A DNA stretch of 64,000 bases from Sulfuriferula sp047300855 (GTDB lineage: Bacteria; Pseudomonadota; Gammaproteobacteria; Burkholderiales; Sulfuriferulaceae). The first letter of the stretch is position 1, and every line of letters starts with the position of its first letter. The translations under genes and the position numbers were made by a program. Shown here piece by piece: positions 53,316-62,902 of this stretch. Location of the stretch: assembly GCF_047300855.1 (NCBI RefSeq), contig NZ_CP170197.1:2294001-2358000 (forward strand), read 5' to 3'. The notes below the pieces were generated by a model. It had not been told where the DNA came from and searched no databases. It worked only from the letters and a program-made list of their open reading frames with translations.

Positions 53316-54475
53316 ACAAACTCATCCACATGGTGCCGCGCCTCAGCGTATTCGCACTCGTCGCCGCCCTTGCCGGCTGTTCCAGCATGAACCCGATGAA
53401 CTGGTTCAGCAGTAGCTCCCCAGCTGAAAAGCCAGCGCCGCTGGTGGAGTTCAAGCCCGCAGTCAATCTCAAGACCGGTTGGCAGGCCAAGATAGATGCG
53501 GCGCGCAGTTATGCCTTTGCACCGGGTTTGAGTGCCGATGCGATTTACGTGGCCGGATACGATGGTCAATTGGCCAAGCTCGATGCCGGCAATGGCGCTA
53601 CCTTGTGGCGCATTGCAACCGGCGGCAAACTGTCTGCAGGGGTGGGCATTGGCGACGATCTGGAACTGGTAGGCACACCCAAGGGCCAGCTACTGGCATT
53701 CGATAGCAAGGGCAAACCGCGCTGGCAAGTACAGCTATCCAGCGAAGTGCTGGGAGTCCCGCAAGTTGCCGATGGCTTCGTCGTGGCACGCACCGCCGAC
53801 GGCCACATTTATGCGCTGGATGCCAAGGATGGCTCGCGCAAGTGGATGTATGAGCGCTTGTTGCCCGCGTTGTTGCTACGCAGCCAGCCGGGTGTACTCA
53901 TTACACGTGGCGGGGTATTCGCCGGTTACGCCGGCGGCAAGCTAGTGGCACTCGCGCTGGATACCGGAGCAGTCGGCTGGGAGGCCAGTGTGGCGATTCC
54001 CAAAGGCGCATCGGAAATCGAACGGATTGCCGATGTCACCAGCACCCCTGTTGCTGATGACAAACAGGTATGCGCTGCCGCCTTCCAGGGGCGCGTGGCC
54101 TGTTTTGATCTGCGCACCGGCAATGTCAACTGGGCGCGCGAACTGTCCAGTGTGGCAGGCCTTACCATGGATGACAGCAATCTCTATGTGACCAATGACA
54201 AAGGCGAGGTAGTTGCACTGGAAAAGAACCGTGGCGCAATCCTGTGGACGCAGGACAAATTGCGGGCACGCGGCACCACGGCACCACAACGCGTCGGCAA
54301 CTATCTGGCGGTAGGTGATGGGCAGGGATATGTACACCTGCTGGCACTGGATGACGGTCATTTTGTCGGCCGCATCGCCACCGATGGATCCGCCATTATC
54401 AGCCGCCCGCAACCACGCAGCGGCGGTGTCGTAGTACAAACCGCCAACGGCGGTGTCTACGCACTTGCTTTGTAA
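53312..54475 (+). CDS. bamB: Outer-membrane assembly lipoprotein BamB
   Basis: 387 aa. A lipobox LAGC ends near residue 24. The eight-bladed PQQ-like propeller follows, with repeated sequences such as GNGATLWRIATGGKL, DGSRKWMYERL and RGAILWTQDKL. It helps BamA insert beta-barrel proteins into the outer membrane. It overlaps yfgM and is followed by der 49 bases later. Confidence 0.95.
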   Translation: MNKLIHMVPRLSVFALVAALAGCSSMNPMNWFSSSSPAEKPAPLVEFKPAVNLKTGWQAKIDAARSYAFAPGLSADAIYVAGYDGQLAKLDAGNGATLWRIATGGKLSAGVGIGDDLELVGTPKGQLLAFDSKGKPRWQVQLSSEVLGVPQVADGFVVARTADGHIYALDAKDGSRKWMYERLLPALLLRSQPGVLITRGGVFAGYAGGKLVALALDTGAVGWEASVAIPKGASEIERIADVTSTPVADDKQVCAAAFQGRVACFDLRTGNVNWARELSSVAGLTMDDSNLYVTNDKGEVVALEKNRGAILWTQDKLRARGTTAPQRVGNYLAVGDGQGYVHLLALDDGHFVGRIATDGSAIISRPQPRSGGVVVQTANGGVYALAL

Positions 54476-54524
54476 AATGTAAACCGGAACCAGTCGCCGC
54501 TCAATACACGGCGATGAATACACC

Positions 54525-55937
54525 ATGAAACCCACTCTCGTACTGGTCGGCCGCCCCAATGTGGGGAAGTCCACCCTGTTCAACCGTCTGACCAAGACCC
54601 GCGACGCCATTGTTGCGGATATCCCCGGACTTACCCGTGATCGCCACTATGGTCATGGGAAGGTGGGCGACAAGCCCTATCTGGTGGTGGATACCGGCGG
54701 CTTCGAACCGGTGGTCAAGGACGGCATCATGCATGAAATGGCACGCCAGACCCTGCAGGCAGTAGACGAGGCCGATGTCATCCTGTTCATGGTGGACGTG
54801 CGCACCGGTTGCACCGCACAGGACAAAATCATCGCCGACCGCCTGCGCCAGAGCGGGCGCCCGGTATTTCTGGTGGTGAACAAGGCCGAAGGCATGCGCC
54901 GTGAAGTGGCCACCGCCGAATTCCATGAGCTAGCGCTGGGCGATCCGCTGGCCATTTCCGCCAGCCACGGCGAAGGCGTGCAGGAACTGCTCGAGCTGGC
55001 ACTCGAGAGCTTCCCCGACGCCACTGAGGACGAGTCCGAAAAACACCCGAAAATTGCCATCGTCGGTCGCCCCAACGTGGGCAAGTCCACTCTGGTCAAT
55101 ACCCTCCTTGGCGAAGAGCGCGTCATCGCTTTCGACCAGCCTGGTACCACGCGCGACAGCATCTACATCGATTTTGAGCGCGCCGGCAAAAAATACACCC
55201 TGATCGATACCGCCGGGGTACGCCGCCGCGGCAAAATCTTCGAGGCCATCGAGAAATTTTCAGTGGTCAAGACCCTGCAGGCCATCGAAGACGCCAACGT
55301 GGTGGTACTGGTATTGGATGCGCAGACCGACATCTCCGAGCAGGACGCGCACATGGCCGGATTCATCCTGGAGACCGGACGCGCGCTGGTGGTGGCGGTA
55401 AACAAATGGGATGATCTCGACGACTACAAACGCGACACCGTCAAACGCGAAATTTCGCGCAAACTGCAATTCCTCGAGTTTGCCAAATTTCATTACATCT
55501 CGGCGCTCAAAGGCAATGGCGTGGGCGGTCTGATCGGCTCGGTGGACGTGGCCTATGCCGCCGCCATGGCCAAGCTGCCCACGCCTCAACTCACCCGCAT
55601 CCTGATGGACGCAGTTACCGCACACCAGCCGCCCAAATCCGGCCCGTTCCGCCCCAAACCGCGTTATGCCCACCAGGGTGGCATGAACCCGCCGCTGATC
55701 GTGGTGCACGGCAGCGCGCTGGATAAAATCAGTGCCAGCTATAAACGTTATCTGGAAAAAACCTTCCGCCAGGCGTTCAAGCTGGAAGGTACGCCCCTGC
55801 GCGTGCAGTTCAACGTGGGCGCCAACCCGTTCGCCGACAAAAAACCCGCGCCGCTCACCGAGAGCGAAGAACGCCAGGCGCACCGCAAGCGCATGGTGGG
55901 ACGCAAACTATACGGCAAACAGCGCAAAAAATATTGA
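54525..55937 (+). CDS. der: Ribosome-assembly GTPase Der (EngA)
   Basis: 470 aa with two consecutive G domains. The P-loops are VGRPNVGKSTLFNRL (about 10) and VGRPNVGKSTLVNTL (about 185), followed by DTGG and DTAG switch motifs and NKAE and NKWD specificity motifs. A C-terminal KH-like domain is present. It is essential for 50S subunit maturation. A repeat remnant directly follows the stop. Confidence 0.97.
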   Translation: MKPTLVLVGRPNVGKSTLFNRLTKTRDAIVADIPGLTRDRHYGHGKVGDKPYLVVDTGGFEPVVKDGIMHEMARQTLQAVDEADVILFMVDVRTGCTAQDKIIADRLRQSGRPVFLVVNKAEGMRREVATAEFHELALGDPLAISASHGEGVQELLELALESFPDATEDESEKHPKIAIVGRPNVGKSTLVNTLLGEERVIAFDQPGTTRDSIYIDFERAGKKYTLIDTAGVRRRGKIFEAIEKFSVVKTLQAIEDANVVVLVLDAQTDISEQDAHMAGFILETGRALVVAVNKWDDLDDYKRDTVKREISRKLQFLEFAKFHYISALKGNGVGGLIGSVDVAYAAAMAKLPTPQLTRILMDAVTAHQPPKSGPFRPKPRYAHQGGMNPPLIVVHGSALDKISASYKRYLEKTFRQAFKLEGTPLRVQFNVGANPFADKKPAPLTESEERQAHRKRMVGRKLYGKQRKKY

Positions 55938-55939
55938 AG

Positions 55940-56044
55940 CCACAGAGATCCAGAAGATACGGAGCAGACATGATTCTGTTTTTTCTTTTGATGGTGCACC
56001 TGGGAAATCTACCGATACATGGTTTTTTTCTGCGTTCTCCGTGG
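55940..56044. repeat. Degenerate copy of the CCACAGAGA-ended element
   Basis: It starts CCACAGAGATCCAGA three bases after the der stop and ends CTGCGTTCTCCGTGG, an imperfect inverted repeat. The right flank GTGGCTCAGCCGTTTTT is close to GTGGCTAAGCGTTTT of the array at 8638. The inside (about 75 bases) has no GxxExxY coding remnant that I can recognise. Confidence 0.7.
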
Positions 56045-56076
56045 CTCAGCCGTTTTTAGAATACAAAGGAGCCAAC

Positions 56077-57162
56077 ATGAGCGAGCCCAACGAAATCCGC
56101 GAAATCCGCATCAACCCCATTGTGCCCAGCGAATCAGTGCTGGTTGCCACGGCACGCAGCATGCGTCCAAAAAAAGCTGAGGAACTGGCGCCTCGCGATA
56201 CGCGCAAACACGTGGAAACCTGTCCGTTCTGCCGCGGCAACGAAGACAAGACACCGCCGGAAATACTTACTTACCCGGCCAGCGGTGAGTGGGATATCCG
56301 CATCGTGGAAAACCTCTATCCGGTGCTGGGGGACGACCGCACTCAAAGCAATTTCAGTTTTGGCCTGCAGCAGACCATTGACGGCTATGGCCGCCACGAG
56401 GTCATTATCGACCACTATGAACACGGTACCGCCCTGCATGACATGAGCAGCGCCCATCTGGCCATGTTGTTTGGCGCCTATCGGGACCGCATGGCGCAAA
56501 TTTACGCCTCGGACGAACGGCTCAAATATGTGCTGGTATTCAAAAATTTTGGGCCCGCAGCAGGCGCCTCGATCCCGCACACCCACAGCCAGATGATTGC
56601 CATGCCAGTGGTGCCGGAGAATGTGCAGGCCGAGGTGGACAACAGCCGCAAGTACTTCCGCAAGCATCATCACTGCATTTTCTGCGCGTTGATTGATGAA
56701 GCGCTGACCTTTGAAGCCACCATTTACGACCGTAATTCGGGCGAAATACGGCGCAAAATCGACGTCGGCCAATACGTGGTGGAGCGCGGGGAAAAATTCA
56801 TCGCCATCAAGCCGTTCGCCAGCCGCTTCGAATGGGAAGTACACATCCTGCCTCTCGTGCACCAATCAGATTTTCTGGCTATCAGCACAGACGATCTGGC
56901 CGATCTCGCCAACGTGCTCAAACGCACCATGGCACGGCTTGACGCAGTGATCGGCGGCGCCCAGTACAACTACTTCCTGCACGCCGTGCCGCATGATCAA
57001 CACGCCACCGAACATGCCGCCAGTTACCACTGGCATCTGGAAATCTGCCCACGCACCTCGATCCCTACCGGCTTTGAACTGGGTTCCGGATTATTTGTCA
57101 ATACAATCAGTCCTGAAGCCGCCGCAGCACGCCTGCGCAACGCCCACATAGAGCAAGAATGA
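56077..57162 (+). CDS. GalT-like nucleotidyltransferase
   Basis: 361 aa from the ATG at 56077 with AAAGGAG upstream. The HIT-superfamily active site is IPHTHSQMIAMP (about 170), with the His-x-His-x-Gln of galactose-1-phosphate uridylyltransferases, and zinc-binding Cys residues in CPFCRGNE and CIFCALI. It may transfer a nucleotide to a hexose-1-phosphate (GalT or ADP-glucose-phosphorylase-like); no galactose genes are nearby, so the sugar is uncertain. It interrupts the usual der-hfq order. Confidence 0.85.
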   Translation: MSEPNEIREIRINPIVPSESVLVATARSMRPKKAEELAPRDTRKHVETCPFCRGNEDKTPPEILTYPASGEWDIRIVENLYPVLGDDRTQSNFSFGLQQTIDGYGRHEVIIDHYEHGTALHDMSSAHLAMLFGAYRDRMAQIYASDERLKYVLVFKNFGPAAGASIPHTHSQMIAMPVVPENVQAEVDNSRKYFRKHHHCIFCALIDEALTFEATIYDRNSGEIRRKIDVGQYVVERGEKFIAIKPFASRFEWEVHILPLVHQSDFLAISTDDLADLANVLKRTMARLDAVIGGAQYNYFLHAVPHDQHATEHAASYHWHLEICPRTSIPTGFELGSGLFVNTISPEAAAARLRNAHIEQE

Positions 57163-57264
57163 TGCCTATAGTTCTTTTGGGAAATGTTGGCTAGACTGGA
57201 AGCAAGCACCCGATCTACGGGGTGTATTGCGCACACAAATAGGCTATCCGGAAAATAAACCCTG

Positions 57265-59094
57265 ATGAAAAACCACCTATCCGGAAATTCCGATTTGGGC
57301 CCCTCCAGCACTCCAGCAAACCTGCAGGATCATCTGCGCGCATTATGGCGACTGGCTACAGATCGCACACTGAACGAGATACAAAAAATCGACGCCATGC
57401 TCGAGGCTGCCACCGCGGCGATGAACATGGAAACCGCGCTGGTCGGCGAAGTTGACGAGCATTACACGCTGAGTTATCTATTCGATGCGACAGGAATATT
57501 CCAGACGCCCTGGCAAATCGCATTACATGATTCGATTTCTCATGCGGTGGCTATTACCCAACGCAGCCTGTGCCTGCCTGATCTGAGTCAGGATGCACAC
57601 TACCGTGAACACGCATTGCACACCCAACTGGGCTTTAATGTGTATATCGGCACCCCCATATGGGTAGGGGAGCATCTCTACGGCACCTTGTCTTTCATGC
57701 GTCGCACCGTGCTGACGACCGCGTGTTCAGAAGACAATATCGCATTTGTCGAACTCCTCGCCGCATGGTTCGGGCAGTTTTTGCTGCAAAAACAGCAGAG
57801 TGAAGAACTCAAGGCGCTGGCGCTTTCCGATCTGCTTACCGGCTTGCCTAACCGGCGCGCCGCAGAAACCCGGCTCTCTGAAGAGTTTGCGCGTTCCCAG
57901 CGCAGCGGTGAAACTTTCGCTATCGCAATTTGCGATCTGGATCGATTCAAGCTGGTGAATGATCATTACGGTCATGAAACCGGCGATACCGTTCTGCGCC
58001 AGGCGGCCGCCATATTGCTGGCGCAAATGCGCGATGGCGACTGGATCGCGCGTTGGGGTGGCGAAGAATTCTTCATCTACTTGCATAAGGTGGACGGGCC
58101 ACAGGCATTTGCGGTGATAGACAGGCTGCGCCAGGCCTATGCGCACCACCCGATTGCAACACCGCATGGCAGCCTGGATCTTACTTTGAGTGCCGGTGTT
58201 AGCGTCTATCAGGGCGGCAAGAAAAGTATCGCCCGCATTCTGGCTGAAGCCGACAGCGCCTTGTATGAGGCCAAAAATGGCGGACGTGACCGCGTGGTTT
58301 TACACCAGACAGCACAGCGTGGACTGCTTTGGCATGCCGGAGAGCTGCAATCCGCATTACAGGACAAACGCATTGTCACGGCCTATCAGATCATGGTGGA
58401 CCTCTCTTCCGGCGCACCGGTCGCAGACGAAGCGCTCGCGCGCCTGGTCGGCAGAACCGGACGCGCCGCTCCAGCCGCTGAATTCATTGAAGCTGCCGAA
58501 GGACTGCACCTGATCCATCTGGTGGATCAAAGCATTACGCGCCAGGCCATCATGCGTTGCGCCGCGCGACTGGATGCGGGGGCAACGCCGGATTTCGCCC
58601 ATTTCATTAACTTGTCGCCGCAGTTCCTGGCACGCGGCGATTTGGTCAAACAACTACTCGAACTCACCCAGCAGATTTGCAGCAGTTGCGCCGTTACCAT
58701 GGATTCGGTCAAACCGCTGGTGTTCGAAATTACCGAGCGTCAGTACATCGCCAACTTCGATCTCCTGATGCGTGAGATACAGCCCTTGCTGGATTCCGGC
58801 TTTCGTCTGGCGCTGGACGATTTCGGCAGCGGCTATTCCTCTTTTTTGTATCTGGCCAAGCTCCCGGTCAGCTTCCTGAAAATCGAAGGCTGGATGATTG
58901 CCAATTTGCGTCATAACTTGAAAATCCGCGACATGATACAAAGTATCGTCGACCTGTCCCGCAAACAGGGCATTACCACCATTGCAGAAAACATCGAGGA
59001 CGCCGACACCGCGGAACTCCTGCGCGAAATGGGCGTCAATTGGGGGCAGGGGTACCACTTCGGGCGTCCGCAATTCGATACACCGACGGCATGA
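57265..59094 (+). CDS. GAF-GGDEF-EAL cyclic-di-GMP protein
   Basis: 609 aa. Residues about 25-175 are a GAF-like sensor. The diguanylate cyclase has GGEEF (about 264), preceded by the RDGD product-inhibition site five residues upstream, and DLDRFKLVNDHYGH. The EAL domain (about 365-605) keeps EAL in DEALARL, NLSP, EITE, DDFGSGYSS and KIE (usually KID), and AENIE (usually AEGVE). It probably has both activities, or one of them, under control of the sensor. Its signal is unknown. Confidence 0.93.
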   Translation: MKNHLSGNSDLGPSSTPANLQDHLRALWRLATDRTLNEIQKIDAMLEAATAAMNMETALVGEVDEHYTLSYLFDATGIFQTPWQIALHDSISHAVAITQRSLCLPDLSQDAHYREHALHTQLGFNVYIGTPIWVGEHLYGTLSFMRRTVLTTACSEDNIAFVELLAAWFGQFLLQKQQSEELKALALSDLLTGLPNRRAAETRLSEEFARSQRSGETFAIAICDLDRFKLVNDHYGHETGDTVLRQAAAILLAQMRDGDWIARWGGEEFFIYLHKVDGPQAFAVIDRLRQAYAHHPIATPHGSLDLTLSAGVSVYQGGKKSIARILAEADSALYEAKNGGRDRVVLHQTAQRGLLWHAGELQSALQDKRIVTAYQIMVDLSSGAPVADEALARLVGRTGRAAPAAEFIEAAEGLHLIHLVDQSITRQAIMRCAARLDAGATPDFAHFINLSPQFLARGDLVKQLLELTQQICSSCAVTMDSVKPLVFEITERQYIANFDLLMREIQPLLDSGFRLALDDFGSGYSSFLYLAKLPVSFLKIEGWMIANLRHNLKIRDMIQSIVDLSRKQGITTIAENIEDADTAELLREMGVNWGQGYHFGRPQFDTPTA

Positions 59095-59135
59095 ACTGCA
59101 TATCAGCATTTTCTCATATTTGCCCGATACGCAGC

Positions 59136-59165
59136 TTGACCGCATAATCAACCAATATCCAATAA
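59136..59165 (+). promoter_or_regulatory. Candidate hfq promoter
   Basis: TTGACC (59136-59141) is followed after an 18-base spacer by CAATAA. It lies 20-50 bases before the hfq start. The -35 is good, the -10 is moderate. Confidence 0.35.
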
Positions 59166-59183
59166 GCTTGGGAGTACATAAAA

Positions 59184-59423
59184 ATGAGCGTATCCAAGGG
59201 TCAATTATTGCAGGATCCCTTTCTCAACGTGTTACGCAAGGAACACGTGCCCGTTTCCATCTACCTGGTAAACGGCATCAAATTACAGGGGCATGTCGAG
59301 TCGTTTGACCAATACGTCGTCCTGCTCAAAAACGCGGTAACGCAGATGGTATACAAACACGCCATTTCCACCGTCGTTCCGGCTCGCGCGGTCAACCTTC
59401 GTCCGGATCAAGGCGCTGAATAA
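59184..59423 (+). CDS. hfq: RNA chaperone Hfq
   Basis: 79 aa with the Sm1 motif (QDPFLNVLRKEHVPVSIYLVNG) and Sm2 motif (YKHAISTVVPAR). It forms the hexamer that helps small RNAs pair with mRNAs. It starts the hfq-hflX-hflK-hflC block. Length is typical for betaproteobacteria, with a short tail. Confidence 0.98.
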   Translation: MSVSKGQLLQDPFLNVLRKEHVPVSIYLVNGIKLQGHVESFDQYVVLLKNAVTQMVYKHAISTVVPARAVNLRPDQGAE

Positions 59424-59497
59424 CTTCTGCCTATCTGACTATTGCCAGACGCATCCTCAAGCATGCTGTCTGGGCAAAACCATTGCGGTGCATTTCC

Positions 59498-60655
59498 ATG
59501 TTTGAACGTCATGCCGGTAGCGAACGTGTGGTACTGGCCAGCCTGGATTTTGGCGAACCGGACTACGCCGACAGCGTAGAAGAACTGCATCGCCTGGCTG
59601 AAAGTGCTCAGCTTGAAGTGGCGGGACTGGTCGAAGGACGCCGTGCCCGGCCCGATGCAGCCCTATTCGCCGGCAGCGGGAAAGTGGAAGAAATTGCTGC
59701 CATGGTGCAGAGCACCGAGGCTGGTGTCGTGATCTTCAACCACGCATTGTCCCCTGCCCAGGAACGCAACCTGGAAAAGATATTGCAGTGCCGGGTAGTG
59801 GACCGTACCAGCCTGATTCTGGATATTTTTGCGCGTCGCGCACAAAGTGCAGAAGGCCAGTTGCAAATCGAGCTCGCCCAGCTTGGGCACATTTCCACGC
59901 GCCTGGTACGTGGCTGGACTCACCTGGAACGTCAGAAAGGCGGCGTCGGACTGCGTGGTCCGGGTGAAACCCAGCTGGAAACCGACCGCCGCCTGATTGG
60001 CAAGCGCGTCAAACTATTAAAAGACCGGCTGGTCAAGCAGCACCGCCAGCGCACTGTACAGCGCCGTGCACGCAGCCGCGGCCGGGTCATGTCGGTGTCG
60101 CTCGTGGGTTACACCAATACCGGCAAATCCACCCTATTCAATACGCTCACCAACGCTGGCAGTTATGCCGCCGACCAACTGTTCGCCACCCTGGATACCA
60201 CGACACGTCAGCTGTACCTGCCGAATGCGGGCGAAATCGTGGTTTCCGACACAGTCGGTTTCATCACTCGCCTGCCGCATACCCTGGTGGAGAGTTTTCG
60301 TGCCACGCTGGAAGAAACCATCCAGGCCGACCTGCTTCTGCATGTGGTGGATGCCTGTAATCCGAATCGCGACAAACAGATCGCCGAAGTCAACAAGGTA
60401 CTGGCAGAAATCGGCGCATTGCACGTGCCTCAAATCCTGGTAATGAACAAGATTGATCTAGGGACGATAGAACCCGGTGTCGAGCAGGATGAGTATGGTA
60501 AGATTACACGGATCAGAGTGAGCGCCAAAACCGGCGCAGGCATTCCCGCATTGCGTGATATGCTGACACAAATGTCGCAGCATCACCATGAGCCTGCAGC
60601 CCCGCAATTGAGCACCGCCATCATCAACAATGAATATCATCCAGAACTGGACTAA
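59498..60655 (+). CDS. hflX: Ribosome-rescue GTPase HflX
   Basis: 385 aa from the ATG at 59498 (MFERHAGSERVVL). It has the N-terminal HflX domain (GSGKVEEIAAMV; GVGLRGPGETQLETDRR) and the G domain with VGYTNTGKSTLFNTL. HflX splits stalled ribosomes, notably after heat shock. An ATG five codons upstream is possible. It is 4 bases from hflK. Confidence 0.96.
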   Translation: MFERHAGSERVVLASLDFGEPDYADSVEELHRLAESAQLEVAGLVEGRRARPDAALFAGSGKVEEIAAMVQSTEAGVVIFNHALSPAQERNLEKILQCRVVDRTSLILDIFARRAQSAEGQLQIELAQLGHISTRLVRGWTHLERQKGGVGLRGPGETQLETDRRLIGKRVKLLKDRLVKQHRQRTVQRRARSRGRVMSVSLVGYTNTGKSTLFNTLTNAGSYAADQLFATLDTTTRQLYLPNAGEIVVSDTVGFITRLPHTLVESFRATLEETIQADLLLHVVDACNPNRDKQIAEVNKVLAEIGALHVPQILVMNKIDLGTIEPGVEQDEYGKITRIRVSAKTGAGIPALRDMLTQMSQHHHEPAAPQLSTAIINNEYHPELD

Positions 60656-60659
60656 AACC

Positions 60660-61832
60660 ATGGCTTGGAACGACCCGCAGTGGGGCAAAAAAAACGAAGG
60701 ACCGCCGGATCTGGATGAGCTTTGGCGTCGATTTACCAGCAAACTCAAAAGTTTGTTGGGAGGCAAAAACACCCCCGGCGGCAACCCCGGTCAGAATGGC
60801 TTCGGAGCCGCCGGTCTGGGTATTGTAGGCGCTATCATTGTCGCGGTATGGCTGGCCAGCGGATTTTACATTGTGGATGCCGGAGAACGTGGTGTGGTGC
60901 TGCGTTTCGGAAAATACATCGAAACCACGCAGCCCGGTCCCAACTGGCATTTGCCGTGGCCAATTGAAAGCGTACAGGTAGTGAATATCGAGCAGGTGCG
61001 CACCGTGGAAATCGGCTATCGCAACAACGTTCAAACCAAGATGTTGAAAGAATCGCTGATGCTCACCGATGACGAAAATATCGTCGATATCCAGTTTGCC
61101 GTGCAATATATCCTGAAAAATCCTGAAGATTACCTGTTCAATAACCGTTCGCCCGACGAAGCCGTACGCCAGGTTGCCGAAAGCGTAATGAGCGAAATCG
61201 TAGGCAAGAGCAAAATGGACTATGTGCTCTACGAAGGCCGCGCTGACGTCGCTGCGAACGCCGCCAAGCAGATACAGACGGTACTCGATCGCTACAAAAC
61301 CGGCATCAGCATCAGCCAGGTCACCCTGCAAAACGCTCAGCCGCCCCAGCAAGTACAAGGCGCATTCGATGATGCGGTCAAAGCCGGCCAGGATCGCGAA
61401 CGCCTGAAGAGCGAAGGCCAGGCCTATGCCAACGATGTCATTCCCAAAGCACGCGGCATGGCAGCACGCCTGTCTGAAGAGGCTGCAGGCTACAAGCAGT
61501 CGGTCATTGCGAATGCCGAAGGTGATGCCAGCCGCTTCAAGCAGATAGTTGAGGAATACAACAAGGCGCCAGGGGTCACGCGTGAACGCATGTATCAGGA
61601 CATGATGCAGCAGGTATTATCGAACACCACCAAGGTGCTGGTTGACAGCAGCAAGGGGGGCAACAACCTGCTTTATCTGCCGCTCGACAAACTGATGAGC
61701 ATGTCCGGTCAGGGCACGCCCCCGCCGCCGGTCATGCTGGATACCACTCCCAAGCCCAACACCACCCCAACCCCTCCGGATGACCGCTCGCGCGATACCT
61801 TCCGCAGCCGTGACCGGGAGGATCGGCCATGA
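60660..61832 (+). CDS. hflK: Protease modulator HflK
   Basis: 390 aa from the ATG at 60660. The cytoplasmic N-terminus is Gly/Pro-rich. One membrane helix (about 60-80) is followed by the band 7/SPFH domain (GVVLRFGKYIETTQPGPNWH). With HflC it forms the cage around the membrane protease FtsH. The C-terminal tail is Pro/Thr-rich. It overlaps hflC by four bases. Confidence 0.96.
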   Translation: MAWNDPQWGKKNEGPPDLDELWRRFTSKLKSLLGGKNTPGGNPGQNGFGAAGLGIVGAIIVAVWLASGFYIVDAGERGVVLRFGKYIETTQPGPNWHLPWPIESVQVVNIEQVRTVEIGYRNNVQTKMLKESLMLTDDENIVDIQFAVQYILKNPEDYLFNNRSPDEAVRQVAESVMSEIVGKSKMDYVLYEGRADVAANAAKQIQTVLDRYKTGISISQVTLQNAQPPQQVQGAFDDAVKAGQDRERLKSEGQAYANDVIPKARGMAARLSEEAAGYKQSVIANAEGDASRFKQIVEEYNKAPGVTRERMYQDMMQQVLSNTTKVLVDSSKGGNNLLYLPLDKLMSMSGQGTPPPPVMLDTTPKPNTTPTPPDDRSRDTFRSRDREDRP

Positions 61833-62701
61833 AACATTTGAATATCCTGATAGTCGTCGTACTGGGCATACTGATATTGGCAAGCCTTAGCATGTATACC
61901 GTGGATCAGCGCCAGAACGCGATGGTCTTCCAGCTGGGTGAAGTCGTCGCCATACATAAAAAGCCAGGGCTGTATTTCAAACTGCCACTGGTGCAGAACG
62001 TGCGCTATTTCGATACGCGCATACTGACCCTCGACCCGGCCCAGCCAGATCGTTTCATTACCTCGGAAAAGAAGAACGTGCTGGTGGATTTCTTTGTTAA
62101 ATGGCGCATTATTGACACCCGGCAATATTACGTCAGCGTGGGCGGTGATGAAACCCGCGCGAAGACACGCCTGCGCCAGACCATCAATGACGGATTGCGC
62201 GCCGAGTTCGGCAAACGCACCATACATGATGTGGTGTCCGGTGAACGTGATCAGATCATGGCAACCCTGCGTCAAAAAGCCGATCAGGATGCGCGTGCGA
62301 TCGGCGTGCAAGTTCTGGATGTGCGCCTCAAACATGTGGATCTGCCGGACGAAGTCAGCGAGTCGGTATATCGGCGCATGGAAGCGGAGCGTAAACGGGT
62401 AGCCAATGAACTGCGTTCCACCGGTTCCGCAGAAGCCGAGAAAATCAAGGCTGATGCTGACCGCCAGCGTCAAGTCATCATTGCCAACGCCTACCGTGAC
62501 GCCCAGGAGATCAAGGGTGCGGGCGATGCCAAAGCCAGCGCCATCTATGCCTCGGCCTACTCGAAAAACCCGGAGTTTTACGCCTTCTATCGCAGCATGG
62601 ATGCATACCGCCAGAGCTTCAAGAGCAAGAGTGACGTACTGGTACTGGAACCGAATAGCGCCTTCTTCAAGTACATGAAATCACCCAATGCGGGGAAATA
62701 G
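61829..62701 (+). CDS. hflC: Protease modulator HflC
   Basis: 290 aa, with a single N-terminal membrane helix (about 5-25) and an SPFH domain (QNAMVFQLGEVVAIHKKPGL; VDFFVKWRIIDTRQYY). It partners HflK in the FtsH-modulating complex. The C-terminal part is the coiled coil (RMEAERKRVANELRSTGSAE). Length is normal. Confidence 0.96.
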   Translation: MKHLNILIVVVLGILILASLSMYTVDQRQNAMVFQLGEVVAIHKKPGLYFKLPLVQNVRYFDTRILTLDPAQPDRFITSEKKNVLVDFFVKWRIIDTRQYYVSVGGDETRAKTRLRQTINDGLRAEFGKRTIHDVVSGERDQIMATLRQKADQDARAIGVQVLDVRLKHVDLPDEVSESVYRRMEAERKRVANELRSTGSAEAEKIKADADRQRQVIIANAYRDAQEIKGAGDAKASAIYASAYSKNPEFYAFYRSMDAYRQSFKSKSDVLVLEPNSAFFKYMKSPNAGK

Positions 62702-62704
62702 GTA

Positions 62705-62902
62705 ATGTACGGCGGCAACTTCCTCACTGCCATTGCACTGATGCTGGTGCTGGAAGGCCTGTTGCCGGCAGTGGCGCCCAGTTTATGGCGCGAAGCGTTT
62801 CGTAAGATGGTCATCCTGAATGATAGCCAGTTGCGCTTCGCCGGACTCGCGTCTATGCTCAGCGGTTTGTTAATTCTGCTTGCATCTCATTCCCATGCAT
62901 AA
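62705..62902 (+). CDS. DUF2065-family small membrane protein
   Basis: 65 aa with two hydrophobic segments (about 5-25 and 43-60) and the family pattern LEGLLPAVAPSLWREAF. The function is unknown, but DUF2065 genes occur regularly between hflC and hisZ, as here. It overlaps the hisZ start by eight bases. Confidence 0.9.
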   Translation: MYGGNFLTAIALMLVLEGLLPAVAPSLWREAFRKMVILNDSQLRFAGLASMLSGLLILLASHSHA

